Shown here in pieces: positions 32,956 to 42,164 of a stretch of DNA of 64,000 nt (position 1 is the first letter of the stretch; every line of letters starts with the position of its first letter). The DNA is taken from NCBI RefSeq assembly GCF_047556435.1, contig NZ_CP180210.1, forward strand, positions 4,154,001 to 4,218,000. The letters run 5' to 3'. A model generated the notes under the pieces. The model did no database searches, was not told the origin of the DNA, and saw only the letters and a list, made by a program, of their open reading frames with translations. The DNA comes from Alteromonas sp047556435 (GTDB taxonomy: Bacteria; Pseudomonadota; Gammaproteobacteria; Enterobacterales; Alteromonadaceae). A program made the position numbers and the translations under genes.

Positions 32956-34500
32956 CTATCCTTTCCTTTGAACTAGCGCTTGTATTTCTGTTTCAATCCT
33001 TGCGGTTACCAACTCATCGCGAATGTTAGCAACTTTGAGTAAACGCCATCGTTTAACCTCAAGGTGATTCGATTTTATTTGTTCGTAAGCACTTCTCAAC
33101 CTTCGGAGTTGGTGATCTTCTACCGATTCCTCGTGAGAACAGAGCCATTGTTTCGTTTCCGGTAGATCAAATAGATGTTTCTCTACAGAGTTTGACCGGG
33201 GCAGTTCCTTAATGAGTAGAGTTCTTGTCAAACGCGGTCTATTGCGGACGTTTGCCATGCCCTCGTATACCGATTCAAGATGCGCAACGTTTTTTGCATC
33301 CCAATCGCTGTAGTTAACGACGAAGGGGGTTTGCGCATTTACTTTTCGTATTGGCCTATTAGACATTAACCAATTCTTATCGTTGCGATACAACCAAGAA
33401 TAGATAGCACCCTCGATACATCTAAGCTCTTTAACTCCTGCGCTTGGGTGCCGCTTTAACATACCTACCCAACGCGATCTGTATTCTGCAACGTCGTCCC
33501 GTACTGTCATTACTTCGCTAGAATGGCTAGGCACTAAAATTCTGGCCGGAAGCCTGCGCACTTTTTCAAATAACTTAGTTACCGACAATTCGGGGACCAT
33601 TGCAGTGGTAACAAGCAAATGGCGCAAAGGGTGAAATGACTTGCGATGTTTTCGAAATAAGTTCGTCAGCCAGTAGCTGCTTTCTGAATCCTGAAATTGA
33701 TCCTGGAATATTGTTCCCGCCCAAGTTTTCTTCAGTAGCCTGTGTATTTCCTGATGGCAGATCCGGCTCTTTTTCACTAGTCCGAGTTCGGCTGCTAGAT
33801 TTCTGTAGAATAACGTCCAGCGGTTAAAGCCAAGGCCTTTAGATTGAGAAGCTTTAAGTAATTGCTCGTACCTGTCATGCAGCGTCCTTTCGATATCTTT
33901 CAGCTCTACATGTCTGATATCCGCATTCAATTTACTCTCGTTCGCCGCAATAAAAAGATGTTTCTCTTTCGGATGGAAAGATATCGTTGAGTATTCCAGT
34001 AAGCATGAATGCTTCCCGCAAAACGTCAAGGCTGGCAACTGGTGGATTCGCTGCCAATAGCACTCACCGAAAGTCCTTCTCTGTTCTTGCAAGCATTGAG
34101 GGCAATAACGGAAATATTCCGGTTGTTTGACTGCACTGGCGGCAATACCAGATCGAGTATGAATGTCACCTCCTGAAACTGAGCGCATGGAACGAATCGT
34201 TTTCGTAGCTTGTTGCTGAGATAGGAAAGGTAAATAAACTGGTGCCAATGTGAATGAGTCAATCAACTCTTCTACAATCGTCGGCCAAACAAGTTGAAGG
34301 TTATTAATGAGCGAATTTAAGTGGCTTGGTAAGTCTGGAACAGCGACAGCTGTTGAAGAAGAAAATACTTCCCGAACAATAGCTTTTTGATTACCAGCTA
34401 AGCCAGTATGTTGCGCATACCGTGCAACCATGCTGTACAGCAATTCGTCCTGATAAGGAACAGGAAAGTAGCCCAGCATACTATCCAGCCAGTAATTCAT
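32956..34500 (-). CDS. tnsD: Tn7-type TnsD/TniQ target selector
   Basis: 514 residues. The TniQ domain begins with FPVPYQDELLYSMVARYA, and a CCCH zinc site is seen: YCPQC (Cys133, Cys136) and FCGKH (Cys161, His164), as in Tn7 TnsD. In Tn7 the protein binds the 3' end of glmS and directs insertion to the adjacent attTn7. Its length is close to Tn7's 508. It overlaps tnsC by 20 bp. A glmS gene lies just beyond the right end of this element, in keeping with that role. Confidence 0.88.
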   Translation of the reverse strand: MNYWLDSMLGYFPVPYQDELLYSMVARYAQHTGLAGNQKAIVREVFSSSTAVAVPDLPSHLNSLINNLQLVWPTIVEELIDSFTLAPVYLPFLSQQQATKTIRSMRSVSGGDIHTRSGIAASAVKQPEYFRYCPQCLQEQRRTFGECYWQRIHQLPALTFCGKHSCLLEYSTISFHPKEKHLFIAANESKLNADIRHVELKDIERTLHDRYEQLLKASQSKGLGFNRWTLFYRNLAAELGLVKKSRICHQEIHRLLKKTWAGTIFQDQFQDSESSYWLTNLFRKHRKSFHPLRHLLVTTAMVPELSVTKLFEKVRRLPARILVPSHSSEVMTVRDDVAEYRSRWVGMLKRHPSAGVKELRCIEGAIYSWLYRNDKNWLMSNRPIRKVNAQTPFVVNYSDWDAKNVAHLESVYEGMANVRNRPRLTRTLLIKELPRSNSVEKHLFDLPETKQWLCSHEESVEDHQLRRLRSAYEQIKSNHLEVKRWRLLKVANIRDELVTARIETEIQALVQRKG

Positions 34501-36130
34501 GGACAGGGTAAATAAGACCTTTCTCCTTCATCACCTCATACATAGATCCTGATTTATCCGCATAAATCTTCCTGAGGTCTTTCTCAGATAGTTGGCCCCA
34601 GCTGTCTCTGTTTGTATAGACTGGTTTGGTGTCAACCTTTGTCTTTCTTGAGTTTTCTTCACCCGTTTGTGTAAGCGCGGTTGTCGCCATTTGTATTATC
34701 TGAATCAGGGTAAGGTCTGGATTCCTCACCAAAGCATCTGTAATAAGAGGCTTCGCAATGTCTTCGGAAATACCCATTGAGACGATAGTCTGTATCGCTG
34801 AATTAGCGATGTTCGTCTCATCAGCTTCTCCCAATTCAATCTTTTTAGGTTTTTCTAGTGGTTGTGATACGAGCTTATCCATTGCGTTTAGCATGCTACT
34901 TTCAAACTTTGGAAATATGAGATCGTTGCAATCTTCAAGTTTCTTCCTGTTGCCTGTCCGCAATGCATCAAGCAAAGGTTTAACGATTGAAAACTCATCT
35001 TCAAACACTTGCTCCAAGAGTTCAGGGGATAGAAGTTCTTCTTCTGGAGTAGACGCTAATAAGACTGCGCGAGCTTGGGCAAGACAAAAGAGTTTCACAA
35101 CTATATCGGGCACGCCTTGAGTCAAATCATACAGTTTATTTGTCAGCGACTCATTTCTCTCAACCTTATTGTTAAGCCACTGGTAAGGCCATAGCTCTTC
35201 AAGAAAATCTTCCCAGCTTTCATCCCTAGGCAATCGGTCCCAAACCAGACTTCCATCTCCACTTGCGCGTCTTGCCTGCCGGAACTCGCTCGCAAATAGT
35301 CGTAAAGCTTTGGGAGTTCCAATAAGTACCACTGAGACTTCTACCACATTTACCAGCGTTACCAAAAAGTTGATCATTTTCTTCTCGCCACCACTTTTAG
35401 CGAGACTCATGTGCTGGAACTCATCGATGACAATCAAACCAATGGCGTGTATCAAACAAAGATCAGCAACATCTGCCATCATTTTTGCGATGGTTGGTCT
35501 GCCGGATGCGTACTGTTGCCTGTAATTAAGGTTCAACCGACGATCTAGCGCGATAAAAAAGCTTAGGCAGAAATCAGAAAGTGAACCATCGTATGGACAA
35601 TCAACTTTAAGCCAAGGCACCTGGAGCATGTGAAGATCTGGATGATATATCACACGCGGATAAGTGTTCAGTACAAGGTTTATCGTCGTGGATTTTCCAG
35701 CACCGGAAATTCCAGCAATCGTCATAGATGAAGCAGGAGAGTCAACATCATTATGCATATAGGAGGTTAGATTTTCATTCTGAATCAATCCACGAATGGA
35801 ATTTAGCTTTCGTTTGAACGTTGCGGTATTTGGGTTCCTATTCAGATAACTGCATCGAATCAGTTTCGACAGTTTCTGCTCGATAATTATGTGGTTTGTT
35901 TGAGGTACAAAAAAATCTCGGGTCAATCGGTTTATTGCATGAGTTCGAATATGACATGGCAAATTAATTTCTTCATGCTGAAAACGTGGCCTCTTTATCA
36001 AAGCTTTTGCCACCTCTATTGGGCTCAAAATTAAAGGAAGCGCTGAAATCAAAGGGTTTTCGTTATACTCGGGTAAACCTTGTTCTTTGTATTCTGCTTC
36101 AGGAAATCTCGTCACCTTTGAATTAGTCAT
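34481..36130 (-). CDS. tnsC: Tn7-type TnsC AAA+ regulator
   Basis: 549 residues. Walker A GISGAGKST (140-148) and Walker B LIVIDEFQH (232-240, Asp236-Glu237) lie in an AAA+ core, as in TnsC. TnsC bridges the target selector and the TnsAB transposase and provides target immunity through ATP binding. It overlaps tnsB by 8 bp and tnsD by 20 bp, as in Tn7. The C-terminal 120 residues are variable and probably contact TnsAB. Confidence 0.9.
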   Translation of the reverse strand: MTNSKVTRFPEAEYKEQGLPEYNENPLISALPLILSPIEVAKALIKRPRFQHEEINLPCHIRTHAINRLTRDFFVPQTNHIIIEQKLSKLIRCSYLNRNPNTATFKRKLNSIRGLIQNENLTSYMHNDVDSPASSMTIAGISGAGKSTTINLVLNTYPRVIYHPDLHMLQVPWLKVDCPYDGSLSDFCLSFFIALDRRLNLNYRQQYASGRPTIAKMMADVADLCLIHAIGLIVIDEFQHMSLAKSGGEKKMINFLVTLVNVVEVSVVLIGTPKALRLFASEFRQARRASGDGSLVWDRLPRDESWEDFLEELWPYQWLNNKVERNESLTNKLYDLTQGVPDIVVKLFCLAQARAVLLASTPEEELLSPELLEQVFEDEFSIVKPLLDALRTGNRKKLEDCNDLIFPKFESSMLNAMDKLVSQPLEKPKKIELGEADETNIANSAIQTIVSMGISEDIAKPLITDALVRNPDLTLIQIIQMATTALTQTGEENSRKTKVDTKPVYTNRDSWGQLSEKDLRKIYADKSGSMYEVMKEKGLIYPVHELLAG

Positions 36131-38228
36131 CTGAGTCCTCCTCTTTTAACAGGTCCTTTAACCGAGTCGGAAGTTTGAAGCTCTTTTGCTCGGCATTTGC
36201 ACCATGAATCGGTGTGACGGTTGCCGATGTTGTTCCCAAAGACTCATTGCGATCTGCTGTTTTCTTGCTTCGCTCATACTGCCTTTCATTACGCTTATTG
36301 TCGGTAATCCCTTTCGCTCTTTGCGCTTTCTCTGCTTTCGAATATTTTGGTTGATGCTGCTTGGACTCGTCTTTAATTTGCTGAAGTTCGCTAACCAAAT
36401 TAACAGAACCTGATCGTTTCTTAAGTTTTGACGTAGCCGCTACATCCAATCGAATATCCTGGATAACCCAAAGCTCCCATATCGTTATATTGGCATAAGC
36501 TCGACTGCGGGAGGTTAAGTTTGCTGGTATAAATTCAGCATACGAGTCAGAGGGGCGAAGGTAAATTGCATTCGTACTGTATAAGTCATAGGCAACGGTA
36601 ACCGTTTTAGGCCCTCTGTAATTCTCTTCGAACCAGCCCCATTCCAGCGCTTGTTTACAACTGTAATAACAACCAAAAAGCTTTAGGCCATGTTCGGTCA
36701 CAGTCGCGTTGGTATGAGGGAGCAGGTTGACTTTGACTAGTTTAGGGTCAGGTCTTCTTAGCAAGCCTGTGCGATATGCGATACCCCAATTCCAGAGCGC
36801 CAACGGGTTCGCTGCGAGTTTTTTCGGAATATCAGAATCAATATCGTAAGTTCTGATATCATGATCATTATTGTAGTGAAGCACTATCTTAATCATCATT
36901 TTCGTGAACTCTTTGAGAGTTAAAATTCCATCTTGTCGATAATCATTGCCATGGCGTTTCTTGCCAATTGGATTTTTAGTTACGAAACCTTCAACAAACG
37001 GCTTCATTTTAGTCTGAACGGTTCGGAAATAGCGTTCTACAATTCCTTTCCAGTCTGCTCTGTAAGCAGGCGTATTTTGAATCTCTACATGGAAAGCTTT
37101 ACTGAGTACTTCGACATGTCGACCAAGCATTTCACCTTTGTCCCCAATTATATGCTCTGGCAAGCCCTGCATTGGCCATAGGTCCGGCGTGATCTCAATG
37201 TTATGCTCTGCACAATAATCGACTTTATTTGCCATCGCATTTCCAAGTGCTTCCATTGCACTAACCCAGGACGCATTCTCCAAGCCTATGTACATACCAA
37301 CGATTGCTCGACTGAATACGTCTACAACGAAGTACATAGTTGGCCGACCAACTATTTCTGTGCGGTCTTGCTCTGAAACAAGGTAGACATCAGCAATAGT
37401 CGCATCAATTTGGTAAAGGTAACCGGGGCCTGGCACTTCCGCTGTGGAGGTACCTATACTGGGACTAAAGCCTTTCAGATAGTTAATTTCACCTTCACGC
37501 TTCTTGGTCACTTCAATTGAGGTGTATTCTTTTTGAAAAAAGTATTTAAATTGACGCTCTGTAGGCACATCGACTAGGTCTGCGGGGGAGGAGGGAATAT
37601 TAACTCCATAAGCTATTAACATTTGATTGTAGGCATAATCAAAATCGTACTTATTTTCGTTAAGGTAACTTTTTTGAATTACAACCCTGAACAAGGATTT
37701 TACTTGTTCAGTAATCGGAATGCCCTCTCCGAGATTACGAGTACGTATCCGTCCATTTCTCTTTTCTTTAAACGTCTTAGGTCTTCCTAATCCTCCGCAC
37801 AAATCATAACGGCCACTCAAAGTATTTTCGCACATGCCGAATTGCCAATACCGTCGTAGCCACCGATATACCGTTTGCTTGGTCACTTTATTATCTTCCA
37901 TGATCTGATTGATCAGCAATCCACGAGCTTTCCTCTCATAAATATCTGGCTCTGATTTAACTATTGTCTTAATAGCAAGCCATGCTTTTTGTTGCACTTG
38001 CTGTGATTTAGAGCCCAGCTTAGGTAAGCTCATACTGATATTTACATAGGGATCATCGATCCCATTGAGATCGGCTCTGGCCAATAAGTGTTCAAATTCA
38101 GATTTCCGTGCTACTTGTGGCAGAGCTCTTTCGTCATCAATATTTATCCAATGAACTACCTGCGGATTGCTCCAGAGTATCCTGATCCTTTGAGTATCCC
38201 ATTGATATACATCATTTGGCATGAACAT
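36123..38228 (-). CDS. tnsB: Tn7-type TnsB DDE transposase
   Basis: 701 residues (702 in Tn7). The DDE triad is visible at Asp275 (YQIDATIADV), Asp363 (IIGDKGEM) and Glu398 (GIVERYFR); spacings of 88 and 35 residues are the same as those of Tn7 TnsB. N-terminal DNA-binding domains and a basic C-terminal tail, which contacts TnsC, are present. TnsB recognises the transposon ends and joins the 3' strands. It overlaps tnsA by 17 bp. Confidence 0.93.
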   Translation of the reverse strand: MFMPNDVYQWDTQRIRILWSNPQVVHWINIDDERALPQVARKSEFEHLLARADLNGIDDPYVNISMSLPKLGSKSQQVQQKAWLAIKTIVKSEPDIYERKARGLLINQIMEDNKVTKQTVYRWLRRYWQFGMCENTLSGRYDLCGGLGRPKTFKEKRNGRIRTRNLGEGIPITEQVKSLFRVVIQKSYLNENKYDFDYAYNQMLIAYGVNIPSSPADLVDVPTERQFKYFFQKEYTSIEVTKKREGEINYLKGFSPSIGTSTAEVPGPGYLYQIDATIADVYLVSEQDRTEIVGRPTMYFVVDVFSRAIVGMYIGLENASWVSAMEALGNAMANKVDYCAEHNIEITPDLWPMQGLPEHIIGDKGEMLGRHVEVLSKAFHVEIQNTPAYRADWKGIVERYFRTVQTKMKPFVEGFVTKNPIGKKRHGNDYRQDGILTLKEFTKMMIKIVLHYNNDHDIRTYDIDSDIPKKLAANPLALWNWGIAYRTGLLRRPDPKLVKVNLLPHTNATVTEHGLKLFGCYYSCKQALEWGWFEENYRGPKTVTVAYDLYSTNAIYLRPSDSYAEFIPANLTSRSRAYANITIWELWVIQDIRLDVAATSKLKKRSGSVNLVSELQQIKDESKQHQPKYSKAEKAQRAKGITDNKRNERQYERSKKTADRNESLGTTSATVTPIHGANAEQKSFKLPTRLKDLLKEEDSDD

Positions 38229-39075
38229 AATTCGCCTCCCGATTTAACCAGTGCTCTGATAGTTCAATATCCTTTGCTTTTAGCTTACTGTGCAGTGTTC
38301 CGTGAATGTCCCAAAGAAATGCGTGTTGCGCGGCTAAGTGCCTGAAGTATTGTAGGTGAGCGCCGGGCGCTTGAGCATATTTTTCATCCAATTCTCGCAA
38401 TGGCACTGGTAATCTTTCTTCCGAATTGCCATCAAGCACTTTGGCGATTCGCTCGAAAATGCTCATTCTTTCGGAAACCTCAAGGTCATAACTGTGCATG
38501 TGAGGCGCTAACCATCGGATATTTTTTACAGACGTTACCGGAACATCTTGCTCCGTGAATCCATACCAAGCTACTTCTTCTTTTTCCCAAAATCGACGTT
38601 CTATCTCCTGCTTCTCTAGTGTACGCTCATCCTCTAGGTGGTCAGCATACTTGACTGAAACAGCATGGCTTACTAGAAGCCCATCAATTTCCATATCAAT
38701 TAGAAAATCAGTGGTCATAACCTGGAGTATCCCTTTGTAAGCGGGATGTTTGATGCCTAGTCTTTTTGAAATATTAATAGTGGCTTCCGGGTTGAGAGGA
38801 AACTGCTCCCGTATATCGGTAACAGATTCACTCCAATCAAAAAGCAAGAAGACAGCAAGCTCGAGATCTGAGAGTAGGTGGACGATGCGGTTATGAGTCA
38901 AAGCGGGACGGCGATGCACCCTACCTTTACTCGGAACATCTCGAACAGTTAAGAATGGTTTATAGTCTATGCCATAACCTTGGCCACGCTTTTCCTTTTG
39001 CAAGCGCTTAAGTATTGCGGTTTCAAGAAGATTCTTGAGCTCTTTAGGGTAGGGGCTTAAGAAGGATGTTCTCAT
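38212..39075 (-). CDS. tnsA: Tn7-type TnsA endonuclease
   Basis: About 287 residues from the ATG at 39075 (MRTSFLSPYPKEL); starts at 39111 or 39126 are also open, but they lie in or next to the transposon end repeats. The nuclease residues are seen as Glu in HLLSDLELAVF, Asp in VMTTDFLID and Lys in AVSVKYA, in the same order and nearly the same spacing as the catalytic Glu63/Asp114/Lys132 of Tn7 TnsA. TnsA cleaves the 5' strands, making cut-and-paste transposition possible. First gene of the tnsABCDE operon. Confidence 0.9.
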   Translation of the reverse strand: MRTSFLSPYPKELKNLLETAILKRLQKEKRGQGYGIDYKPFLTVRDVPSKGRVHRRPALTHNRIVHLLSDLELAVFLLFDWSESVTDIREQFPLNPEATINISKRLGIKHPAYKGILQVMTTDFLIDMEIDGLLVSHAVSVKYADHLEDERTLEKQEIERRFWEKEEVAWYGFTEQDVPVTSVKNIRWLAPHMHSYDLEVSERMSIFERIAKVLDGNSEERLPVPLRELDEKYAQAPGAHLQYFRHLAAQHAFLWDIHGTLHSKLKAKDIELSEHWLNREANYVHAK

Positions 39076-39193
39076 TTTAATGATCCGAGCTATGCCATTA
39101 AGGTTCAGCATAACTCGGATCATCAAAAGTATGATAGTTTTTTGTTCAGTATGATACTTTTTTGTAAGTATGATACATTTTTGTCAATCCACA
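39076..39193. repeat. Right end of the Tn7-like element with TnsB-site-like repeats
   Basis: Three head-to-tail copies of AGTATGATA-x-TTTTTTGT begin at 39128, 39148 and 39167. The last runs into a terminus which, read inward on the minus strand from 39193, is TGTGGATTGACA; Tn7 elements begin with TGT and end with ACA. The tns promoter must lie in or beside these sites, so TnsB binding could autoregulate the operon. The next 5 bp (ACGAC, 39194-39198) would be the target duplication, but the left end is not in view to confirm it. Confidence 0.75.
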
Positions 39194-39428
39194 ACGACAC
39201 CGAAGAGAGCACCACAAATGGCTAAAGGCGAACGCGATGTCATCGTTAACTTATGCACGCGACATTAGCGTAAACGTGTGACGCAGGTTACTTTATTGGT
39301 GAGCGTATAGTCTGGTGGATAAAGGAGCTGGAGTGCACAGAAAGGCATCGATAGCAGCCAGTAAAACAAGATCTTGCAGCGCCAGCCTGGTGTTATCTGG
39401 AAAGATATATTACAGGAAAAGTTATTGT
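39194..39428. other. Unassigned stretch between Tn7-like right end and glmS terminator
   Basis: About 235 bp without a recognised gene. Classical Tn7 inserts about 25 bp past the glmS stop, so this gap is larger than expected. No second transposon terminus or repeat could be seen. It may be host sequence or a worn end of an earlier element. Confidence 0.4.
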
Positions 39429-39459
39429 GTTCGGTTATGGCCTCGCACCATAACCGAAC
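39429..39459 (-). terminator. glmS hairpin terminator
   Basis: A perfect 12-bp stem GTTCGGTTATGG / CCATAACCGAAC with a 7-base loop, 30 bp downstream of the glmS stop. The T-tract on the minus strand is weak. Confidence 0.65.
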
Positions 39460-39489
39460 GATACCGCTAAACAAAAACGATATTCTTTG

Positions 39490-41322
39490 TTATTCCACTG
39501 TCACCGATTTGGCCAGATTTCGAGGCTGATCCACATCGGTTCCTTTAATCAGCGCTACGTAGTAAGACAATAACTGCAGTGGGATGGTGTAGATAATCGG
39601 CGCAATCGGGCCTTCGCAGTGCGGTACGTTAATCACACGCATGGTTTCGTCACTGGTAAACGCGGCATCTTTATCGGCGAATACATACATGATCCCGCCA
39701 CGGGCACGCACTTCTTCCACGTTTGACTTCAGCTTTTCCAGCAATTCGTTGTTAGGAGCAACCACGATAACCGGCATTTCTTCATCAATCAGCGCCAGCG
39801 GGCCGTGCTTCAGTTCACCCGATGCATACGCTTCTGCATGGATATACGAAATCTCTTTTAACTTCAGCGCGCCTTCCATTGCGATAGGATACTGATCGCC
39901 ACGGCCTAAGAAGAGGCTGTGGTTTTTGTCAGCAAACTCTTCAGCCAGATCTTCAATGCCCTGTGTAATAGCCAGGGTTTCTTCCAGTTTGGCTGGTAAG
40001 CTGTGCAGCGAAGTGACGATTGATGCTTTATCTTCCGCAGTGATACCGTTGTGTTCCCCTAATGCCAGTGTCAACATCAGGAACGCCGTTAACTGAGTAG
40101 TGAAGGCCTTAGTGGACGCCACGCCAATTTCCGCGCCGGCGCGGGTCATAAAGGCCAGGTCGGATTCACGCACCAAAGAAGAACCTGGTACGTTGCAAAT
40201 AGTCAGTGAAGACATATAGCCAAGCTCTTTGGCAAGGCGCAATGCAGCCAGAGTATCGGCAGTCTCACCAGACTGAGAAATGGTTACCAACAGGCTCTTC
40301 TCGTGAACGACTGATTTGCGGTAGCGGAACTCAGACGCGATCTCGATGCCGCAAGACACATTTGCATATTGCTCCAGCCAGTAACGCGCCGTCATACCGG
40401 CGTGATAGCTGGTGCCGCAGGCAATTATCTGAACGTGTTTCACATCCTTGAAAATCTCGTCAGCCCCTGGCCCAAAAATGTCGGCCATCAGGCCATTGTC
40501 ATCAAGGCGATTTTGCAGGCTGTTTCTCACTACGGTTGGCTGCTCGTGGATCTCTTTGAGCATGTAGTGACGATATCCGGCTTTATCGCCGGCATCATGC
40601 TCAATGTTGGATTCCACAACATCGCGCTCAACGGGATTACCGTCTTTATCAAAGATATTCACCTCACGGCGGGTAATCTCGGCAACATCCCCTTCCTCCA
40701 GGAAAATGAATCGACGGGTAACCGGCAAAAGGGCCATTTGATCAGATGCAATAAAGTTCTCGCCAAGGCCAAGACCAATAACAAGCGGGCTGCCAGAACG
40801 GGCAACCACAACACGTGACGGATCGTCTTTATCCATGATGACGGTGCCATAGGCGCCATGAAACTGCTTCACTGAGTGTTGTACCGCGGCAAGCAGTGTT
40901 CTGCCGCTTTTAAGTTCTTCATGCACCGTGTGAGCAATGGTCTCGGTGTCCGTATCGCTGGTAAACGTGTAGCCTTTTGCGGTTAGTGATTCGCGCAGGC
41001 TTTGATAGTTTTCAATAATGCCATTGTGCACTACAGCAACGCGTTCCGGAGAAAAATGAGGGTGCGCATTTTTTTCTGTTACCCCACCATGAGTAGCCCA
41101 GCGGGTGTGAGCAATACCGGTGGTTCCCAGCGCTTCCCCTTCGGCAACTGCGTCAGCCAGTTCCTGTACCTTGCCGGTGCGGCGAATACGAGACAACGTG
41201 CCGTCCTGCTGTAACAGCGCGACACCTGCTGAGTCGTAGCCTCGGTACTCCAGCCGTTTCAGGCCCTCCAGCAGAATTTCTACTACATTACGCTCGGCGA
41301 CCGCGCCAACAATTCCACACAT
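39490..41322 (-). CDS. glmS: Glucosamine-6-phosphate synthase, isomerising
   Basis: 610 residues, the usual length. It starts with CGIVGAVAERNVVEILLEGL, with the catalytic Cys after Met removal. An N-terminal glutaminase domain and two SIS domains (VTISQSGETADTLAALR, SLFLGRGDQYPIAMEGALK) follow; it ends …DQPRNLAKSVTVE, the family terminus. It makes glucosamine-6-phosphate from fructose-6-phosphate and glutamine, the first step to UDP-GlcNAc. Its conserved 3' end is the attTn7 recognition site, and a Tn7-like element lies downstream. A DeoR regulator gene ends 2 bp upstream. Confidence 0.98.
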   Translation of the reverse strand: MCGIVGAVAERNVVEILLEGLKRLEYRGYDSAGVALLQQDGTLSRIRRTGKVQELADAVAEGEALGTTGIAHTRWATHGGVTEKNAHPHFSPERVAVVHNGIIENYQSLRESLTAKGYTFTSDTDTETIAHTVHEELKSGRTLLAAVQHSVKQFHGAYGTVIMDKDDPSRVVVARSGSPLVIGLGLGENFIASDQMALLPVTRRFIFLEEGDVAEITRREVNIFDKDGNPVERDVVESNIEHDAGDKAGYRHYMLKEIHEQPTVVRNSLQNRLDDNGLMADIFGPGADEIFKDVKHVQIIACGTSYHAGMTARYWLEQYANVSCGIEIASEFRYRKSVVHEKSLLVTISQSGETADTLAALRLAKELGYMSSLTICNVPGSSLVRESDLAFMTRAGAEIGVASTKAFTTQLTAFLMLTLALGEHNGITAEDKASIVTSLHSLPAKLEETLAITQGIEDLAEEFADKNHSLFLGRGDQYPIAMEGALKLKEISYIHAEAYASGELKHGPLALIDEEMPVIVVAPNNELLEKLKSNVEEVRARGGIMYVFADKDAAFTSDETMRVINVPHCEGPIAPIIYTIPLQLLSYYVALIKGTDVDQPRNLAKSVTVE

Positions 41323-41324
41323 AG

Positions 41325-42089
41325 TTATACTCCTTTTGACGCAGCGGTTATCACTTCCACGCCATGCTGTTCGATGATTTTCCGATGCGCATCAGAAAGC
41401 TGATCATCGGTAATTAATACGGAAACCTTGTCCCAACATAATTCCACGTTGGGCATTTTATTCTTCACTTTGGATGACTCGGCCATAATTACCACCTTGG
41501 TGGCAGCATCCGCCATAGCCCGGGTCAGTCCAGTTAATTCATTGAGAGTGGTAGTGCCACGCTCGACGTCGATGCCTGAAGCACCAATAAAAGCGAAATC
41601 ATAGTTGTAAGCACTTACCAACTTTTCAGCCATTGCTCCCTGAAAGGACTGCGAGTTTGCATCCCAAGTACCTCCCGTCATTAATACTGTAGGTTCAGCA
41701 TCACTGGCGGTTAGCACATTGGCTACAGACAGCGCATTTGTCATAACGATGAGGGATGAATAACGATGAAGAAAAGGTACCAGTGATGCGGTGGTAGAGC
41801 CGCAATCAATAATGAGCTTTTGGTTATCAGAAATTAATGACGCTGCTGCTTCGCCAAGGTGAGATTTCGCAGGCGTCGTAGCAGTGGATACGTTTCCGGA
41901 AGGCATAGGAACCGCACCTCCCATCTGACGCAGAATAAGACCACGTAATGAGAGCGTGGCCAAATCTTTTCGAATTGTCACTTCTGAGGTATCGAACAAC
42001 CTGGCAAGGTTATCAACTGAAACAAAACCCTGTTGTTTCACCTGTTCAACGATGTCTTTGCGTCGCGCTTCCGCACTGCTAACTTTCAT
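41325..42089 (-). CDS. DeoR-family transcriptional regulator
   Basis: 254 residues. An N-terminal DeoR helix-turn-helix (RRKDIVEQVKQQGFVSVDN and SEVTIRKDLATL), then the sugar-phosphate-binding DeoRC domain (IIDCGSTTASLVPFL, AFIGASGIDVERGTTT, VIMAESSKV). The gene lies between an oxidoreductase and glmS, with its stop 2 bp from the glmS start, so it is likely to share a transcript with glmS and may respond to amino-sugar phosphate. Confidence 0.88.
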   Translation of the reverse strand: MKVSSAEARRKDIVEQVKQQGFVSVDNLARLFDTSEVTIRKDLATLSLRGLILRQMGGAVPMPSGNVSTATTPAKSHLGEAAASLISDNQKLIIDCGSTTASLVPFLHRYSSLIVMTNALSVANVLTASDAEPTVLMTGGTWDANSQSFQGAMAEKLVSAYNYDFAFIGASGIDVERGTTTLNELTGLTRAMADAATKVVIMAESSKVKNKMPNVELCWDKVSVLITDDQLSDAHRKIIEQHGVEVITAASKGV

Positions 42090-42164
42090 TTCGAAACACT
42101 ACTACTTACAAAGTGAAATGCATTAAACGGCATTTAGTTTCGAATTACAAGATATTTTGACTGT

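Noticed and set aside
39128..39193. Possible CRISPR-like array (three repeats of about 20 bp)
   Set aside because: The copies are back to back without spacers and sit at a Tn7-like terminus; they are TnsB-type sites.
39265..39474. 69-residue minus-strand frame downstream of glmS
   Set aside because: It spans the glmS hairpin and shows no protein-like conservation or ribosome site.
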